Source: Nemertoderma westbladi (lineage: Eukaryota > Xenacoelomorpha > Nemertodermatida > Nemertodermatidae). From it: DNA of 64,000 nt. The position numbers were made by a program, and so were the translations under genes. Below are positions 10,060 through 23,695 of the stretch, piece by piece (within the stretch, counting starts at the first letter, position 1; each line of letters begins with the position of its first letter). Location: contig JAUCBJ010002800.1 in NCBI GenBank assembly GCA_032718475.1, forward strand, positions 1 to 64,000, given 5' to 3'. The notes beneath the pieces are model-generated. The model had not been told where the DNA came from. It worked only from the letters and a program-made list of their open reading frames with translations, and searched no databases.

Positions 10060-11477
10060 CATTGCAGCTCCATTTTTAAGAATGCTGTGCCGGCTTATCG
10101 ACAAAATTGCACCGCCACAACTCCCTATCACCCATGACATTTGCTAGATCATCCGTATCTTCAAGGCCAGTGTCCTTTAAGATGCGTCTCAAGAAAGTCA
10201 TGGGCTGTCCACCATGCTTATTCACTCCATGAGGCTGCCAAAGTACAAGATTATGCACTGGCTGGTCCTCACGGCGAAAGCAATGTCCTGCAAAGCGGAG
10301 GCGATTTTGTTCTAGTGTCAAGCTTGGGGGAACCAATGAGACACCTCCAATGTTATATAGTGTCTAGTTGGAGATGTGTGCATTGTACTTGGCACAATGA
10401 ACCCGGTGTAGCATTCTTGTGAATGTGCCATCCAGAGATTTGGTGTCCTCAGCAGTTAGAGCCCAGCATGGCCTCCCAAGAGGAGTACTGGAACTACTGC
10501 TGCTCTAAATAATCGGACCTTAAGTTTCCGATTAATTCTCGGTTACTTCCAAATCCTGGAAAGCCTATTCAAGGCTGCCCATGCCTTTCCCTTACGTATT
10601 CGAAGGTCCTCACCTGACTTCCGGATCCATGATCCCAGGTAATCCTGCATGCTCAAGCATACCATCTTTTGAGCTTATGCTCATCCGATCAGAGACTTGC
10701 TGAGGACTTTCAAAGTTAACTGTCAAAATTTTGGTCTTTCTGGAGTTAATAAAAAGACCAACACTAGAAGCAGCATGTTCTAATGAGCTGAGGAGCCGTT
10801 GGGCTCCCTCTAGTGATTCTGAGAGTACTCCTAAGTCATCAGCAAAGTCTAGATCAGTTAGGTACTTGGCAGGATTTCCTCGACTTCTGGAGCCAGTAGG
10901 TGGAGTTATCATCACCCCATCATCATTATGATGATCTAAGGACATGCGTAGAACATAGTCAACAACAATTATGAACAAGAATGGTGCAATTGTGTTCCAT
11001 GGAGGACGCCCCATAACACTTCAACTGGTTCTGTGTCACCGTCAACAGTAGACACAAATGTTGTCGAACCATCGTATACTGATCTGATTGCTGCAATAAT
11101 TTCATCAGGAATCCCATATAATGAAAGTATGCTGAACATACGTGAGCGAGAGACTGAATCAAAGGCCTTGAAGAAGTCAACAAAGATAACAACCAGATGC
11201 CTGTCTTTCTTTTTTGATAACTCTTCAATTATCCTTCTTAGTGCCAAAATGGGCTCCATGGTCCCACGACCTTTAGGGAACCCATTCTGATTTCCACGGG
11301 CAGTCTCTCAATGGGATCCCTGATGCGATTTAATAGAATTCTATTGTATAGCTTTGCAGCAATCGAGATCAATGAGATTCCCCGAAAAGAACCATAGAGT
11401 GTTAGGTTGCCCTTCTTGGGAACTGGCACCAACTTATTTGTTTTCATTTCTTGTGGGACTCCTGTTGTGGGGCGAGC
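10060..11477 (-). mobile_element. LINE, reverse transcriptase to C-terminus, minus strand, frameshifted
   Basis: Read on the minus strand from 11477: KTNKLVPVPKKGNLTLYGSF, RGISLISIAAKLYNRILLNR, VIFVDFFKAFDSVSRSRMFS, FLFIIVVDYVLRMS, LDFADDLGVLSESLEGAQRL (FADD is the catalytic box, usually YADD or FADD), then the C-terminal NRLRFAGHCFRREDQPVHNL region ending near 10076. The order is that of a non-LTR reverse transcriptase. Frame breaks occur near 11300 (one base lost in the QNGF motif region) and near 11010, and stops lie between 10610 and 10340, so it is inactive. Its upstream part continues at 13280-13082 after an insertion. Confidence 0.9.
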
Positions 11478-11540
11478 CACGAAGTTGGCGGAGCCTTAGC
11501 GAATTGACACTGTTAGGGGGTGGGTCAATTTATGCAAATA

Positions 11541-11597
11541 GTTGTCGTCGTCGTCGTCGTCGTTGTCGTCGTCGTCGTTGTCGTCGTCGTCGTCGTT
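11541..11597. repeat. (GTC/GTT)n trinucleotide microsatellite
   Basis: About 19 trinucleotides of gtc with interspersed gtt, leading directly into the first 315 bp unit. Each later unit starts with a shorter gttgtcgtcgtta version. Confidence 0.92.
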
Positions 11598-12960
11598 ACG
11601 ATTTTGACATGCTAATAACTTTGTCGGATTTAAAGCTGCCAAGTTGAAAATTTGTAGGTATCAATATGAGCAAAAGTTGAGATTTTTGAGAGACTTTCAG
11701 ACACCATCAGTGCAATGGTCTCCCGCTAGAGGGCCACATGTCTAAACATTAAATGCCCTCCCATTTCTTTGCTTTTAATCCGTTTAAGCTGAAACTTGGC
11801 AGATATGTATTAGACCATTAGCTGTGACTTTCAAAGCAGGCGAATCCATCTGCAGTTCTCCAGTCTGCCGCTAGAGGGCCAAAGGTCTGAAAGTGAAATC
11901 GTTGTCGTCGTTACGATTTTGACATGCTAATAACTTTGTCGGATTTAAAGCTGCCAAGTTGAAAATTTGTAGGTATCAATATGAGCTAAAGTTGAGATTT
12001 TTGAGAGACTTTCAGACACCATCAGTGCAATGGTCTCCCGCTAGAGGGCCACATGTCTAAACATTAAATGCCCTCCCATTTCTTTGCTTTTAATCCGTTT
12101 AAGCTGAAACTTGGCAGATATGTATTAGACCATTAGCTGTGACTTTCAAAGGAGGCGAATCCATCTGCAGTTCTCCAGTCTGCCGCTAGAGGGCCAAAGG
12201 TCTGAAAGTGAAATCGTTGTCGTCGTTACGATTTTGACATGCTAATAACTTTGTCGGATTTAAAGCTGCCAAGTTGAAAATTTGTAGGTATCAATATGAG
12301 CTAAAGTTGAGATTTTTGAGAGACTTTCAGACACCATCAGTGCAATGGTCTCCCGCTAGAGGGCCACATGTCTAAACATTAAATGCCCTCCCATTTCTTT
12401 GCTTTTAATCCGTTTAAGCTGAAACTTGGCAGATATGTATTAGACCATTAGCTGTGACTTTCAAAGGAGGCGAATCCATCTGCAGTTCTCCAGTCTGCCG
12501 CTAGAGGGCCAAATGTCTGAAAGTGAAATCGTTGTCGTCGTTATGATATTGACATGCTTATAACTTTGTCGAATTTAAAGCTGCCAAGTTGAAAATTTGT
12601 TTTGTTGAAAATCAGTTCAACAGTCACCCGCTATAGGACTACTTTATGCCTGAAAGTGAATAGATTCTCCCGTCTCATTGATTTTAATCAGTTTAAGCTG
12701 AATCTTGCCATATATTCTGGACCACATGCTGCGTCTTTGTGGGGGGGGGGGGGGGGGGGGAGATTTAATCGGTCTGCCGCTATACGACGAAATTTCTGAA
12801 AGTGAGATCCGTCTCTCATTTCGTTATCCGTTATTCAAGATGAAACTTGGCCGATGTACGTATGTACTATTCATCCATAGGCTGTGTCTTTGTGGGGCTG
12901 GAGACCCTAATCCATCTTCAGTTCTCACTATACCGCTAGAGTCAGAAATGTCTGAATAGA
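11598..12960. repeat. 315 bp tandem repeat with two CCGCTAGAGGGC boxes per unit
   Basis: attttgacatgctaataact recurs at 11601, 11916 and 12231, and in diverged form at 12546: exact 315 bp spacing. The first three units differ at only a few bases. Each holds ccgctagagggcc twice, at 11723, 11868, 12038, 12183, 12353 and 12498, so the unit is itself an old dimer of about 145 + 170 bp. The copies from 12546 to 12960 are much more diverged. Confidence 0.93.
12741..12760. repeat. Poly-G run, 20 G
   Basis: Uninterrupted G between gcgtctttgt and agatttaatc, inside the diverged part of the 315 bp repeat. It makes two frames on the + strand look like glycine-rich proteins, which they are not. Confidence 0.9.
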
Positions 12961-13081
12961 AATGAAAGAGGTAAAAAGTGATTAGGCGAAATCTGCTTAA
13001 AATTTGCTAATACAGTAATACTTTCGAATTAGTACTTAAATTAAATTTAAGTCACGTGCTGCGCGAAGGCCCCACTTCGTG

Positions 13082-13280
13082 TTCGGTACATGTCTACTAT
13101 GATGGGATAGATGAGCTTTAAACACTCAGGTATTTTAAAGACCTCAGGGGGAACACCATCTACTCCACTGGCACGATTGGTCTTAATGTTCTTTGCAGCA
13201 GCCTTCACTTCTGCAAAGGAGATATCACCAATGGGAGTATCTGGGAGTACAGACTCAAGACACTTTTACTTCTATAAAGT
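13082..13280 (-). mobile_element. LINE, segment upstream of the reverse transcriptase, minus strand
   Basis: On the minus strand, from 13263 downward: LESVLPDTPIGDISFAEVKA, NIKTNRASGVDGVPPEVFKI, then PECLKLIYPIIVDMYRTR. This is the standard linker before the reverse transcriptase core in non-LTR elements (K..KA.G.DG.P.E). It is the missing upstream part of the 10060-11477 copy. The element is 5' truncated near 13280, close to the start of the large satellite. Confidence 0.85.
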
Positions 13281-15873
13281 TACTGTATCAGGCAATACCC
13301 TGTCATTATTTACTTACTAACTTTTAAACTATGTGTCTTTTATCATGCTGCCCATGGGGTAATTAAAGTTATTGGCTACCCATGGAGTAATTAAAGTTAT
13401 TGGCTACCTATGGAGTAATTAAAGTTATATTGGCTACCCATGGAGTAATTAAAGTTATATTGGCTACCCATTGGCTACCCTTGGAGTAATTCAAGTTATA
13501 TTGGCTACCCATGGAGTAATTCAAGTTAAAAATATTGGCTACCCATGGAGTAATTAAAGTTATTGGCTACCCATGGAGTAATTAAAGTTATTGGCTACCC
13601 ATGGAGTAATTAAAGGTATTGGCTACCCATGGAGTAATTAAAGTTATATTGGCTACCCATGGAGTAATTAAAGTTATTGGCTACCCATGGAGTAATTAAA
13701 GTTATATTGGCTGCACATGGAGTAATTAAAGTTATTGGCTACCCATGGAGTAATTAAAGTTATTGGCTACCCATGGAGTAATTAAAGTTATTGGCTACCC
13801 ATGGAGTAATTAAAGTTATTGGCTACCCATGGAGTAATTAAAGTTATATTGGCTACCCATGTAGTAATTAAAGTTATATTGGCTACCCATGGAGTAATTA
13901 AAGTTATTGGCTACCCATGGAGTACTGTAATTAAAGTTATATTTGTTACCCAAGGAGTAATTAAAGTTATATTGGCTACCCATGGAGTAATTAAAGTTAT
14001 ATTGGCTACCCATGGAGTAATTAAAGTTATTGGCTACCCATGGAGTAATTAAAGTTATTGGCTACCCATGGAGTAATTAAAGTTATATTGGCTACACATG
14101 GAGTAATTCAAGTTATATTGGCTACCCATGGAGTAATTAAAGTTATTGGCTACCCATGGAGTAATTAAAGTTATATTGGCTACCCATGGAGTAATTAAAG
14201 TTATTGGCTACCCATGGAGTAATTAAAGTTATTGGCTACCCATGGAGTAATTAAAATTATTGGCTACCCATGGAGTAATTAAAGTTATTGGCTACCCATG
14301 GAGTAATTAAAGTTATTGGCTACCCATGGAGTAATTAAAATTATTGGCTACCCATGGAGTAATTAAAGTTATTGGCTACCCATGGAGTAATTAAAGTTAT
14401 ATTGGCTACCCATGGAGTAATTAAAGTTATATTGGCTACCCAAGGAGTAATTAAAGTTATTGGCTACCCATGGAGTAATTAAAGTTATTGGCTACCCATA
14501 GAGTAATTAAAGTTATATTGGCTACCCATGGAGTAATTAAAGTTATATTGGCGGAACATGGAGTAATTAAAGTTATATTGGCGGAACATGGAGTAATTAA
14601 AGTTATATTGGCTACCCATGGAGTAATTAAAGTTATATTGGCTACCCATGGAGTAATTAAAGTTATATTGGCTACCCATGGAGTAATTAAAGTTATATTG
14701 GCGGAACATGGAGTAATTAAAGTTATATTGGCTACCCAAGGAGTAATTAAAGTTATATTGGCTACCCATGGAGTAATTAAAGTTATATTGGCTACCCATG
14801 GATTAATTAAAGTTATATTTGCTACCCAAGGAGTAATTAAAGTTATATTGGCTACCCATGGAGTAATTAAAGTTATATTTGCTACCCCAAGGAGTAATTA
14901 AAGTTATATTGGCTACCCATGGAGTAATTAAAGTTATATTGGCTACCCATGGAGTAATTAAAGTTATATTGGCTACCCAAGGAGTAATTAAAGTTATATT
15001 GGCTGCACATGGAGTAATTGAAGTTATATTGGCTAGCCATGGAGTAATTAAAGTTATATTTGCTACCCAAGGAGTAATTAAAGTTATATTGGCTACCCAT
15101 GGAGTAATTAAAGTTATATTGGCTACCCATGGAGTAATTAAAGTTATATTGGCTACCCAAGGAGTAATTAAAGTTATATTGGCTACCCATGGAGTAATTA
15201 AAGTTATATTGGCTACCCATGGAGTAATTAAAGTTATATTGGCTACCCAAGGAGTAATTAAAGTTATATTGGCTACCCATGGAGTAATTAAAGTTATATT
15301 GGCTACCCAAGGAGTAATTAAAGTTATATTGGCTACCCATGGAGTAATTCAAGTTAAAAATATTGGCTACCCATGGAGTAATTAAAGTTATTGGCTACCC
15401 ATGGAGTAATTAAAGTTATTGGCTACCCATGGAGTAATTAAAGTTATTGGCTACCCATGGAGTAATTAAAGTTATATTGGCTACACATGGAGTAATTCAA
15501 GTTATATTGGCTACCCATGGAGTAATTAAAGTTATTGGCTACCCATGGAGTAATTAAAGTTATATTGGCTACCCATGGAGTAATTAAAGTTATTGGCTAC
15601 CCATGGAGTAATTAAAGTTATTGGCTACCCATGGAGTAATTAAAATTATTGGCTACCCATGGAGTAATTAAAGTTATTGGCTACCCATGGAGTAATTAAA
15701 GTTATTGGCTACCCATGGAGTAATTAAAATTATTGGCTACCCATGGAGTAATTAAAGTTATTGGCTACCCATGGAGTAACTAAAGTTATATTGGCTACCC
15801 ATGGAGTAATTAAAGTTATATTGGCTACCCAAGGAGTAATTAAAGTTATTGGCTACCCATGGAGTAATTAAAG

Positions 15874-18800
15874 TTATTGGCTACCCATAGAGTAATTAAA
15901 GTTATATTGGCTACCCATGGAGTAATTAAAGTTATATTGGCGGAACATGGAGTAATTAAAGTTATATTGGCTACCCATGGAGTAATTAAAGTTATATTGG
16001 CTACCCATGGAGTAATTAAAGTTATATTGGCTACCCATGGAGTAATTAAAGTTATATTGGCGGAACATGGAGTAATTAAAGTTATATTGGCTACCCATGG
16101 AGTAATTAAAGTTATATTGGCTACCCAAGGAGTAATTAAAGTTATATTGGCTACCCATGGAGTAATTAAAGTTATATTGGCTACCCATGGAGTAATTAAA
16201 GTTATATTTGCTACCCAAGGAGTAATTAAAGTTATATTGGCTACCCATGGAGTAATTAAAGTTATATTTGCTACCCAAGGAGTAATTAAAGTTATATTGG
16301 CTACCCATGGAGTAATTAAAGTTATATTGGCTACCCATGGAGTAATTAAAGTTATATTGGCTACCCAAGGAGTAATTAAAGTTATATTGGCTGCACATGG
16401 AGTAATTGAAGTTATATTGGCTAGCCATGGAGTAATTAAAGTTATATTTGCTACCCAAGGAGTAATTAAAGTTATATTGGCTACCCATGGAGTAATTAAA
16501 GTTATATTGGCTACCCATGGAGTAATTAAAGTTATATTGGCTACCCAAGGAGTAATTAAAGTTATATTGGCTACCCATGGAGTAATTAAAGTTATATTGG
16601 CTACCCATGGAGTAATTAAAGTTATATTGGCTACCCAAGGAGTAATTAAAGTTATATTGGCTACCCATGGAGTAATTAAAGTTATATTGGCTACCCAAGG
16701 AGTAATTAAAGTTATATTGGCTACCCATGGAGTAATTAAAGTTATATTTGCTACCCAAGGAGTAATTAAAGTTATATTGGCTACCCATGGAGTAATTAAA
16801 GTTATATTGGCTACCCATGGAGTAATTAAAGTTATATTGGCTACCCAAGGAGTAATTAAAGTTATATTGGCTGCACATGGAGTAATTGAAGTTATATTGG
16901 CTAGCCATGGAGTAATTAAAGTTATATTGGCTACCCAAGGAGTAATTAAAGTTATATTGGCTGCACATGGAGTAATTAAAGTTATATTTGTTACCCAAGG
17001 AGTAATTAAAGTTATTGGCTACTCATGGAGTAATTAAAGTTATATTGGCTACCCATGGAGTAATTGAAGTTATATTGGCTAGCCATGGAGTAATTAAAGT
17101 TATATTGGCTACCCAAGGAGTAATTAAAGTTATATTGGCTACCCATGGAGTAATTAAAGTTATATTTGCTACCCAAGGAGTAATTAAAGTTATATTGGCT
17201 ACCCATGGAGTAATTAAAGTTATATTGGTTACCCATGGAGTAATTAAAGTTATATTGGCTACCCAAGGAGTAATTAAAGTTATATTGGCTGCACATGAAG
17301 TAATTGAAGTTATATTGGCTAGCCATGGAGTAATTAAAGTTATATTGGCTACCCAAGGAGTAATTAAAGTTATATTGGTTGCACATGGAGTAATTAAAGT
17401 TATATTTGTTACCCAAGGAGTAATTAAAGTTATTGGCTACTCATGGAGTAATTGAAGTTATATTGGCTAGCCATGGAGTAATTAAAGTTATATTGGCTAC
17501 CCATGGAGTAATTAAAGTTATATTGGCTACCCATGGAATAATTAAAGTTATATTGGCTACCCATGGAGTAATTAAAGTTATATTGGCTACCCATGGAGTA
17601 ATTAAAGTTATTGGCTACCCATGGAGTAATTAAAGTTATATTGGCGGAACATGGAGTAATTAAAGTTATATTGGCTACCCATGGAGTAATTAAAGTTATA
17701 TTGGCTACCCAAGGAGTAATTAAAGTTATATTGGCTACCCATGGAGTAATTGAAGTTATATTGGCTACCCATGGAGTAATTAAAGTTATATTGGCTACCC
17801 AAGGAGTAATTAAAGTTATATTGGCTGCACATGGAGTAATTGAAGTTATATTGGCTAGTCATGGAGTAATTAAAGTTATATTGGCTACCCATGGAGTAAT
17901 TAAAGTTATATTGGCTACCCATGGAGTAATTAAAGTTATATTGGCTACCCAAGGAGTAATTAAAGTTATATTGGCTGCACATGGAGTAATTAAAGTTATA
18001 TTGGCTACCCATGGAGTAATTAAAGTTATATTGGCTGCACATGGAGTAATTAAAGTTATATTTGTTACCCAAGGAGTAATTAAAGTTATTGGCTATTCAT
18101 GGAGTAATTAAAGTTATATTGGCTACCCATGGAGTAATTGAAGTTATATTGGCTAGCCATGGAGTAATTAAAGTTATATTGGCTACCCATGGAGTAATTA
18201 AAGTTATATTGGCTACCCATGGAGTAATTAAAGTTATATTGGCTACCCAAGGAGTAATTAAAGTTATATTGGCTGCACATGGAGTAATTAAAGTTATATT
18301 TGTTACCCAAGGAGTAATTAAAGTTATTGGCTACTCATGGATTAATTAAAGTTATATTGGCTACCCATGGAGTAATTAAAGTTATATGGCTACCCATGGA
18401 GTAATTAAAGTTATATTGGCTACCCATGGAGTAATTAAAGTTATTGGCTACCCATGGAGTAATTAAAGTTATATTGGCTACCCAAGGTGTAATTAAAGTT
18501 ATATTGGCTACTCATGGAGTAATTAAAGTTATATTGGCTGCCCATGGAGTAATTAAAGTTATTGGCTGCCCATGGAGTAATTAAAGTTATATTGGCTACC
18601 CATGGAGTAATTAAAGTTATTGGCTACCCATGGAGTAATTAAAATTATATTGGCTACCCATGGAGTAATTGAAGTTATATTGGCTAGCCATGGAGTAATT
18701 AAAGTTATATTGGCTACCCATGGAGTAATTAAAGTTATATTGGCTACCCATGGAGTAATTAAAGTTATATTGGCGGAACATGGAGTAATTAAAGTTATAT

Positions 18801-21800
18801 TGGCTACTCATGGAGTAATTAAAGTTATATTGGCTACCCGTGGAGTAATTAAAGTTATATTGGCTACCCATGGAGTAATTAAAGTTATATTGGCTACCCA
18901 TGGAGTAATTAAAGTTATATTGGCTACCCATGGAGTAATTAAAGTTATATTGGCTACCCATGGAGTAATTAAAGTTATATTGGCTACCCATGGAGTAATT
19001 AAAGTTATTGGCTACCCATGGAGTAATTAAAGTTATATTGGCGGAACATGGAGTAATTAAAGTTATATTGGCGGAACATGGAGTAATTAAAGTTATATTG
19101 GCTACTCATGGAGTAATTAAAGTTATATTGGCTACCCATGGAGTAATTAAAGTTATATTGGCTACCCATGGAGTAATTAAAGTTATATTGGCTACCCATG
19201 GAGTAATTAAAGTTATATTGGCTACCCATGGAGTAATTAAAGTTATTGGCTACCCATGGAGTAATTAAAGTTATATTGGCGGAACATGGAGTAATTAAAG
19301 TTATATTGGCGGAACATGGAGTAATTAAAGTTATATTGGCTACCCATGGAGTAATTAAAGTTATATTGGCTACCCATGGAGTAATTAAAGTTATATTGGC
19401 TACCCATGGAGTAATTAAAGTTATATTGGCTACCCATGGAGTAATTAAAGTTATATTGGCTACCCATGGAGTAATTAAAGTTATTGGCTACCCATGGAGT
19501 AATTAAAGTTATATTGGCGGAACATGGAGTAATTAAAGTTATATTGGCGGAACATGGAGTAATTAAAGTTATATTGGCTACTCATGGAGTAATTAAAGTT
19601 ATATTGGCTACCCATGGAGTAATTAAAGTTATATTGGCTGCACATGGAGTAATTAAAGTTATATTGGCTACCCATGGAGTAATTAAAGTTATATTGGCTA
19701 CCCATGGAGTAATTAAAGTTATATTTGCTACCCAAGGAGTAATTAAAGTTATATTGGCTACCCATGGAGTAATTAAAGTTATATTGGCTACCCATGGAGT
19801 AATTAAAGTTATATTGGCTACCCAAGGAGTAATTAAAGTTATATTGGCTACCCATGGAGTAATTAAAGTTATATTGGCTACCCATGGAGTAATTAAAGTT
19901 ATATTGGCTACCCATGGAGTAATTAAAGTTATATTGGCTACCCATGGAGTAATTAAAGTTATATTGGCTACCCATGGAGTAATTAAAGTTATATTGGCTA
20001 CCCATGGAGTAATTCAAGTTAAAATATTGGCTACCCATGGAGTAATTAAAGTTATTGGCTACCCATGGAGTAATTAAAGTTATTGGCTACCCATGGAGTA
20101 ATTAAAGTTATTGGCTACCCATGGAGTAATTAAAGTTATATTGGCTACACATGGAGTAATTCAAGTTATATTGGCTACCCATGGAGTAATTAAAGTTATT
20201 GGCTACCCATGGAGTAATTAAAGTTATATTGGCTACCCATGGAGTAATTAAAGTTATTGGCTACCCATGGAGTAATTAAAGTTATTGGCTACCCATGGAG
20301 TAATTAAAATTATTGGCTACCCATGGAGTAATTAAAGTTATTGGCTACCCATGGAGTAATTAAAGTTATTGGCTACCCATGGAGTAATTAAAATTATTGG
20401 CTACCCATGGAGTAATTAAAGTTATTGGCTACCCATGGAGTAATTAAAGTTATATTGGCTACCCATGGAGTAATTAAAGTTATATTGGCTACCCAAGGAG
20501 TAATTAAAGTTATTGGCTACCCATGGAGTAATTAAAGTTATTGGCTACCCATAGAGTAATTAAAGTTATATTGGCTACCCATGGAGTAATTAAAGTTATA
20601 TTGGCGGAACATGGAGTAATTAAAGTTATATTGGCTACCCATGGAGTAATTAAAGTTATATTGGCTACCCATGGAGTAATTAAAGTTATATTGGCTACCC
20701 ATGGAGTAATTAAAGTTATATTGGCGGAACATGGAGTAATTAAAGTTATATTGGCTACCCATGGAGTAATTAAAGTTATATTGGCTACCCAAGGAGTAAT
20801 TAAAGTTATATTGGCTACCCATGGAGTAATTAAAGTTATATTGGCTACCCATGGAGTAATTAAAGTTATATTTGCTACCCATGGAGTAATTAAAGTTATT
20901 GGCTACCCATGGAGTAATTAAAGTTATATTGGCGGAACATGGAGTAATTAAAGTTATATTGGCGGAACATGGAGTAATTAAAGTTATATTGGCTACTCAT
21001 GGAGTAATTAAAGTTATATTGGCTACCCATGGAGTAATTAAAGTTATATTGGCGGAACATGGAGTAATTAAAGTTATTGGCTACCCATGGAGTAATTAAA
21101 GTTATATTGGCTACCCATGGAGTAATTAAAGTTATATTGGCTACCCAAGGAGTAATTAAAGTTATTGGCTACCCATGGAGTAATTAAAGTTATTGGCTAC
21201 CCATAGAGTAATTAAAGTTATATTGGCTACCCATGGAGTAATTAAAGTTATATTGGCGGAACATGGAGTAATTAAAGTTATATTGGCTACCCATGGAGTA
21301 ATTAAAGTTATATTGGCTACCCATGGAGTAATTAAAGTTATATTGGCTACCCATGGAGTAATTAAAGTTATATTGGCGGAACATGGAGTAATTAAAGTTA
21401 TATTGGCTACCCATGGAGTAATTAAAGTTATATTGGCTACCCAAGGAGTAATTAAAGTTATATTGGCTACCCATGGAGTAATTAAAGTTATATTGGCTAC
21501 CCATGGAGTAATTAAAGTTATATTTGCTACCCAAGGAGTAATTAAAGTTATATTGGCTACCCATGGAGTAATTAAAGTTATATTTGCTACCCAAGGAGTA
21601 ATTAAAGTTATATTGGCTACCCATGGAGTAATTAAAGTTATATTGGCTACCCATGGAGTAATTAAAGTTATATTGGCTACCCAAGGAGTAATTAAAGTTA
21701 TATTGGCTGCACATGGAGTAATTGAAGTTATATTGGCTAGCCATGGAGTAATTAAAGTTATATTTGCTACCCAAGGAGTAATTAAAGTTATATTGGCTAC

Positions 21801-23695
21801 CCATGGAGTAATTAAAGTTATATTGGCTACCCATGGAGTAATTAAAGTTATATTGGCTACCCAAGGAGTAATTAAAGTTATATTGGCTACCCATGGAGTA
21901 ATTAAAGTTATATTGGCTACCCATGGAGTAATTAAAGTTATATTGGCTACCCAAGGAGTAATTAAAGTTATATTGGCTACCCATGGAGTAATTAAAGTTA
22001 TATTGGCTACCCAAGGAGTAATTAAAGTTATATTGGCTACCCATGGAGTAATTAAAGTTATATTTGCTACCCAAGGAGTAATTAAAGTTATATTGGCTAC
22101 CCATGGAGTAATTAAAGTTATATTGGCTACCCATGGAGTAATTAAAGTTATATTGGCTACCCAAGGAGTAATTAAAGTTATATTGGCTGCACATGGAGTA
22201 ATTGAAGTTATATTGGCTAGCCATGGAGTAATTAAAGTTATATTGGCTACCCAAGGAGTAATTAAAGTTATATTGGCTGCACATGGAGTAATTAAAGTTA
22301 TATTTGTTACCCAAGGAGTAATTAAAGTTATTGGCTACTCATGGAGTAATTAAAGTTATATTGGCTACCCATGGAGTAATTGAAGTTATATTGGCTAGCC
22401 ATGGAGTAATTAAAGTTATATTGGCTACCCAAGGAGTAATTAAAGTTATATTGGCTACCCATGGAGTAATTAAAGTTATATTTGCTACCCAAGGAGTAAT
22501 TAAAGTTATATTGGCTACCCATGGAGTAATTAAAGTTATATTGGTTACCCATGGAGTAATTAAAGTTATATTGGCTACCCAAGGAGTAATTAAAGTTATA
22601 TTGGCTGCACATGAAGTAATTGAAGTTATATTGGCTAGCCATGGAGTAATTAAAGTTATATTGGCTACCCAAGGAGTAATTAAAGTTATATTGGTTGCAC
22701 ATGGAGTAATTAAAGTTATATTTGTTACCCAAGGAGTAATTAAAGTTATTGGCTACTCATGGAGTAATTAAAGTTATATTGGCTACCCATGGAGTAATTG
22801 AAGTTATATTGGCTAGCCATGGAGTAATTAAAGTTATATTGGCTACCCATGGGGTAATTAAAGTTATATTGGCTACCCATGGAGTAATTAAAGTTATATT
22901 GGCTACCCATGGAGTAATTAAAGTTATATTGGCTACCCATGGAGTAATTAAAGTTATTGGCTACCCATGGAGTAATTAAAGTTATATTGGCGGAACATGG
23001 AGTAATTAAAGTTATATTGGCTACCCATGGAGTAATTAAAGTTATATTGGCTACCCAAGGAGTAATTAAAGTTATATTGGCTACCCATGGAGTAATTAAA
23101 GTTATATTGGCTACCCATGGAGTAATTAAAGTTATATTGGCTACCCAAGGAGTAATTAAAGTTATATTGGCTGCACATGGAGTAATTGAAGTTATATTGG
23201 CTAGTCATGGAGTAATTAAAGTTATATTGGCTACCCATGGAGTAATTAAAGTTATATTGGCTACCCATGGAGTAATTAAAGTTATATTGGCTACCCAAGG
23301 AGTAATTAAAGTTATATTGGCTGCACATGGAGTAATTAAAGTTATATTGGCTACCCATGGAGTAATTAAAGTTATATTGGCTGCACATGGAGTAATTAAA
23401 GTTATATTTGTTACCCAAGGAGTAATTAAAGTTATTGGCTATTCATGGAGTAATTAAAGTTATATTGGCTACCCATGGAGTAATTGAAGTTATATTGGCT
23501 AGCCATGGAGTAATTAAAGTTATATTGGCTACCCATGGAGTAATTAAAGTTATATTGGCTACCCATGGAGTAATTAAAGTTATATTGGCTACCCAAGGAG
23601 TAATTAAAGTTATATTGGCTGCACATGGAGTAATTAAAGTTATATTTGTTACCCAAGGAGTAATTAAAGTTATTGGCTACTCATGGATTAATTAA
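15874..23695. repeat. Block duplication, offset about 5.3 kb
   Basis: 15874-17416 and 21190-22732 have the same order of unit variants (offset 5,316). The match continues at 17608-18349 versus 22954-23695 with offset 5,346, so one copy gained a 30 bp unit. Related partial copies start at 28476 and 30302. Confidence 0.85.
19008..19721. repeat. 238 bp higher-order repeat (8-mer) in the array
   Basis: Starts at 19008, 19246 and 19484 are spaced exactly 238 bp: seven 30 bp units plus one 28 bp unit. Units two and three carry ggcggaacatgg each time. The same 8-mer recurs at 32654/32892 and 33513/33751. Confidence 0.88.

Larger units (their letters stand above)
11478..13081. repeat. 1.6 kb block of 315 bp repeats inserted in the minus LINE
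   Basis: The LINE reading VDMYRTR (near 13085) and TGVPQEMKTNK (near 11450) is interrupted by this block. It contains a GTC/GTT microsatellite, three 315 bp tandem units, a diverged fourth and further degenerate copies to about 12960. Its edges carry an imperfect inverted pair: cacgaagt at 11478-11485 and acttcgtg at 13074-13081, with gapped similarity inward. No direct target duplication is evident. Confidence 0.6.

Noticed and set aside
10141-10422. 93-codon + strand frame
   Set aside because: Complement of the LINE C-terminal region on the minus strand.
12602-12959. Glycine-rich small proteins on the + strand
   Set aside because: Produced by the G20 run and diverged 315 bp repeats.
13111-13320. 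69-codon + strand frame
   Set aside because: The minus strand of the same bases encodes a recognisable LINE segment, so this is its shadow.
15874-17037. Long repetitive open frames on both strands (NFNYSMGSQY-type and ATHGVIKVIL-type proteins), here and all through the array
   Set aside because: They arise because the 30 bp unit is divisible by three and has no stop in some frames. Both strands are open at once, 28 bp units break them at random, and no promoter or intron signal is seen.
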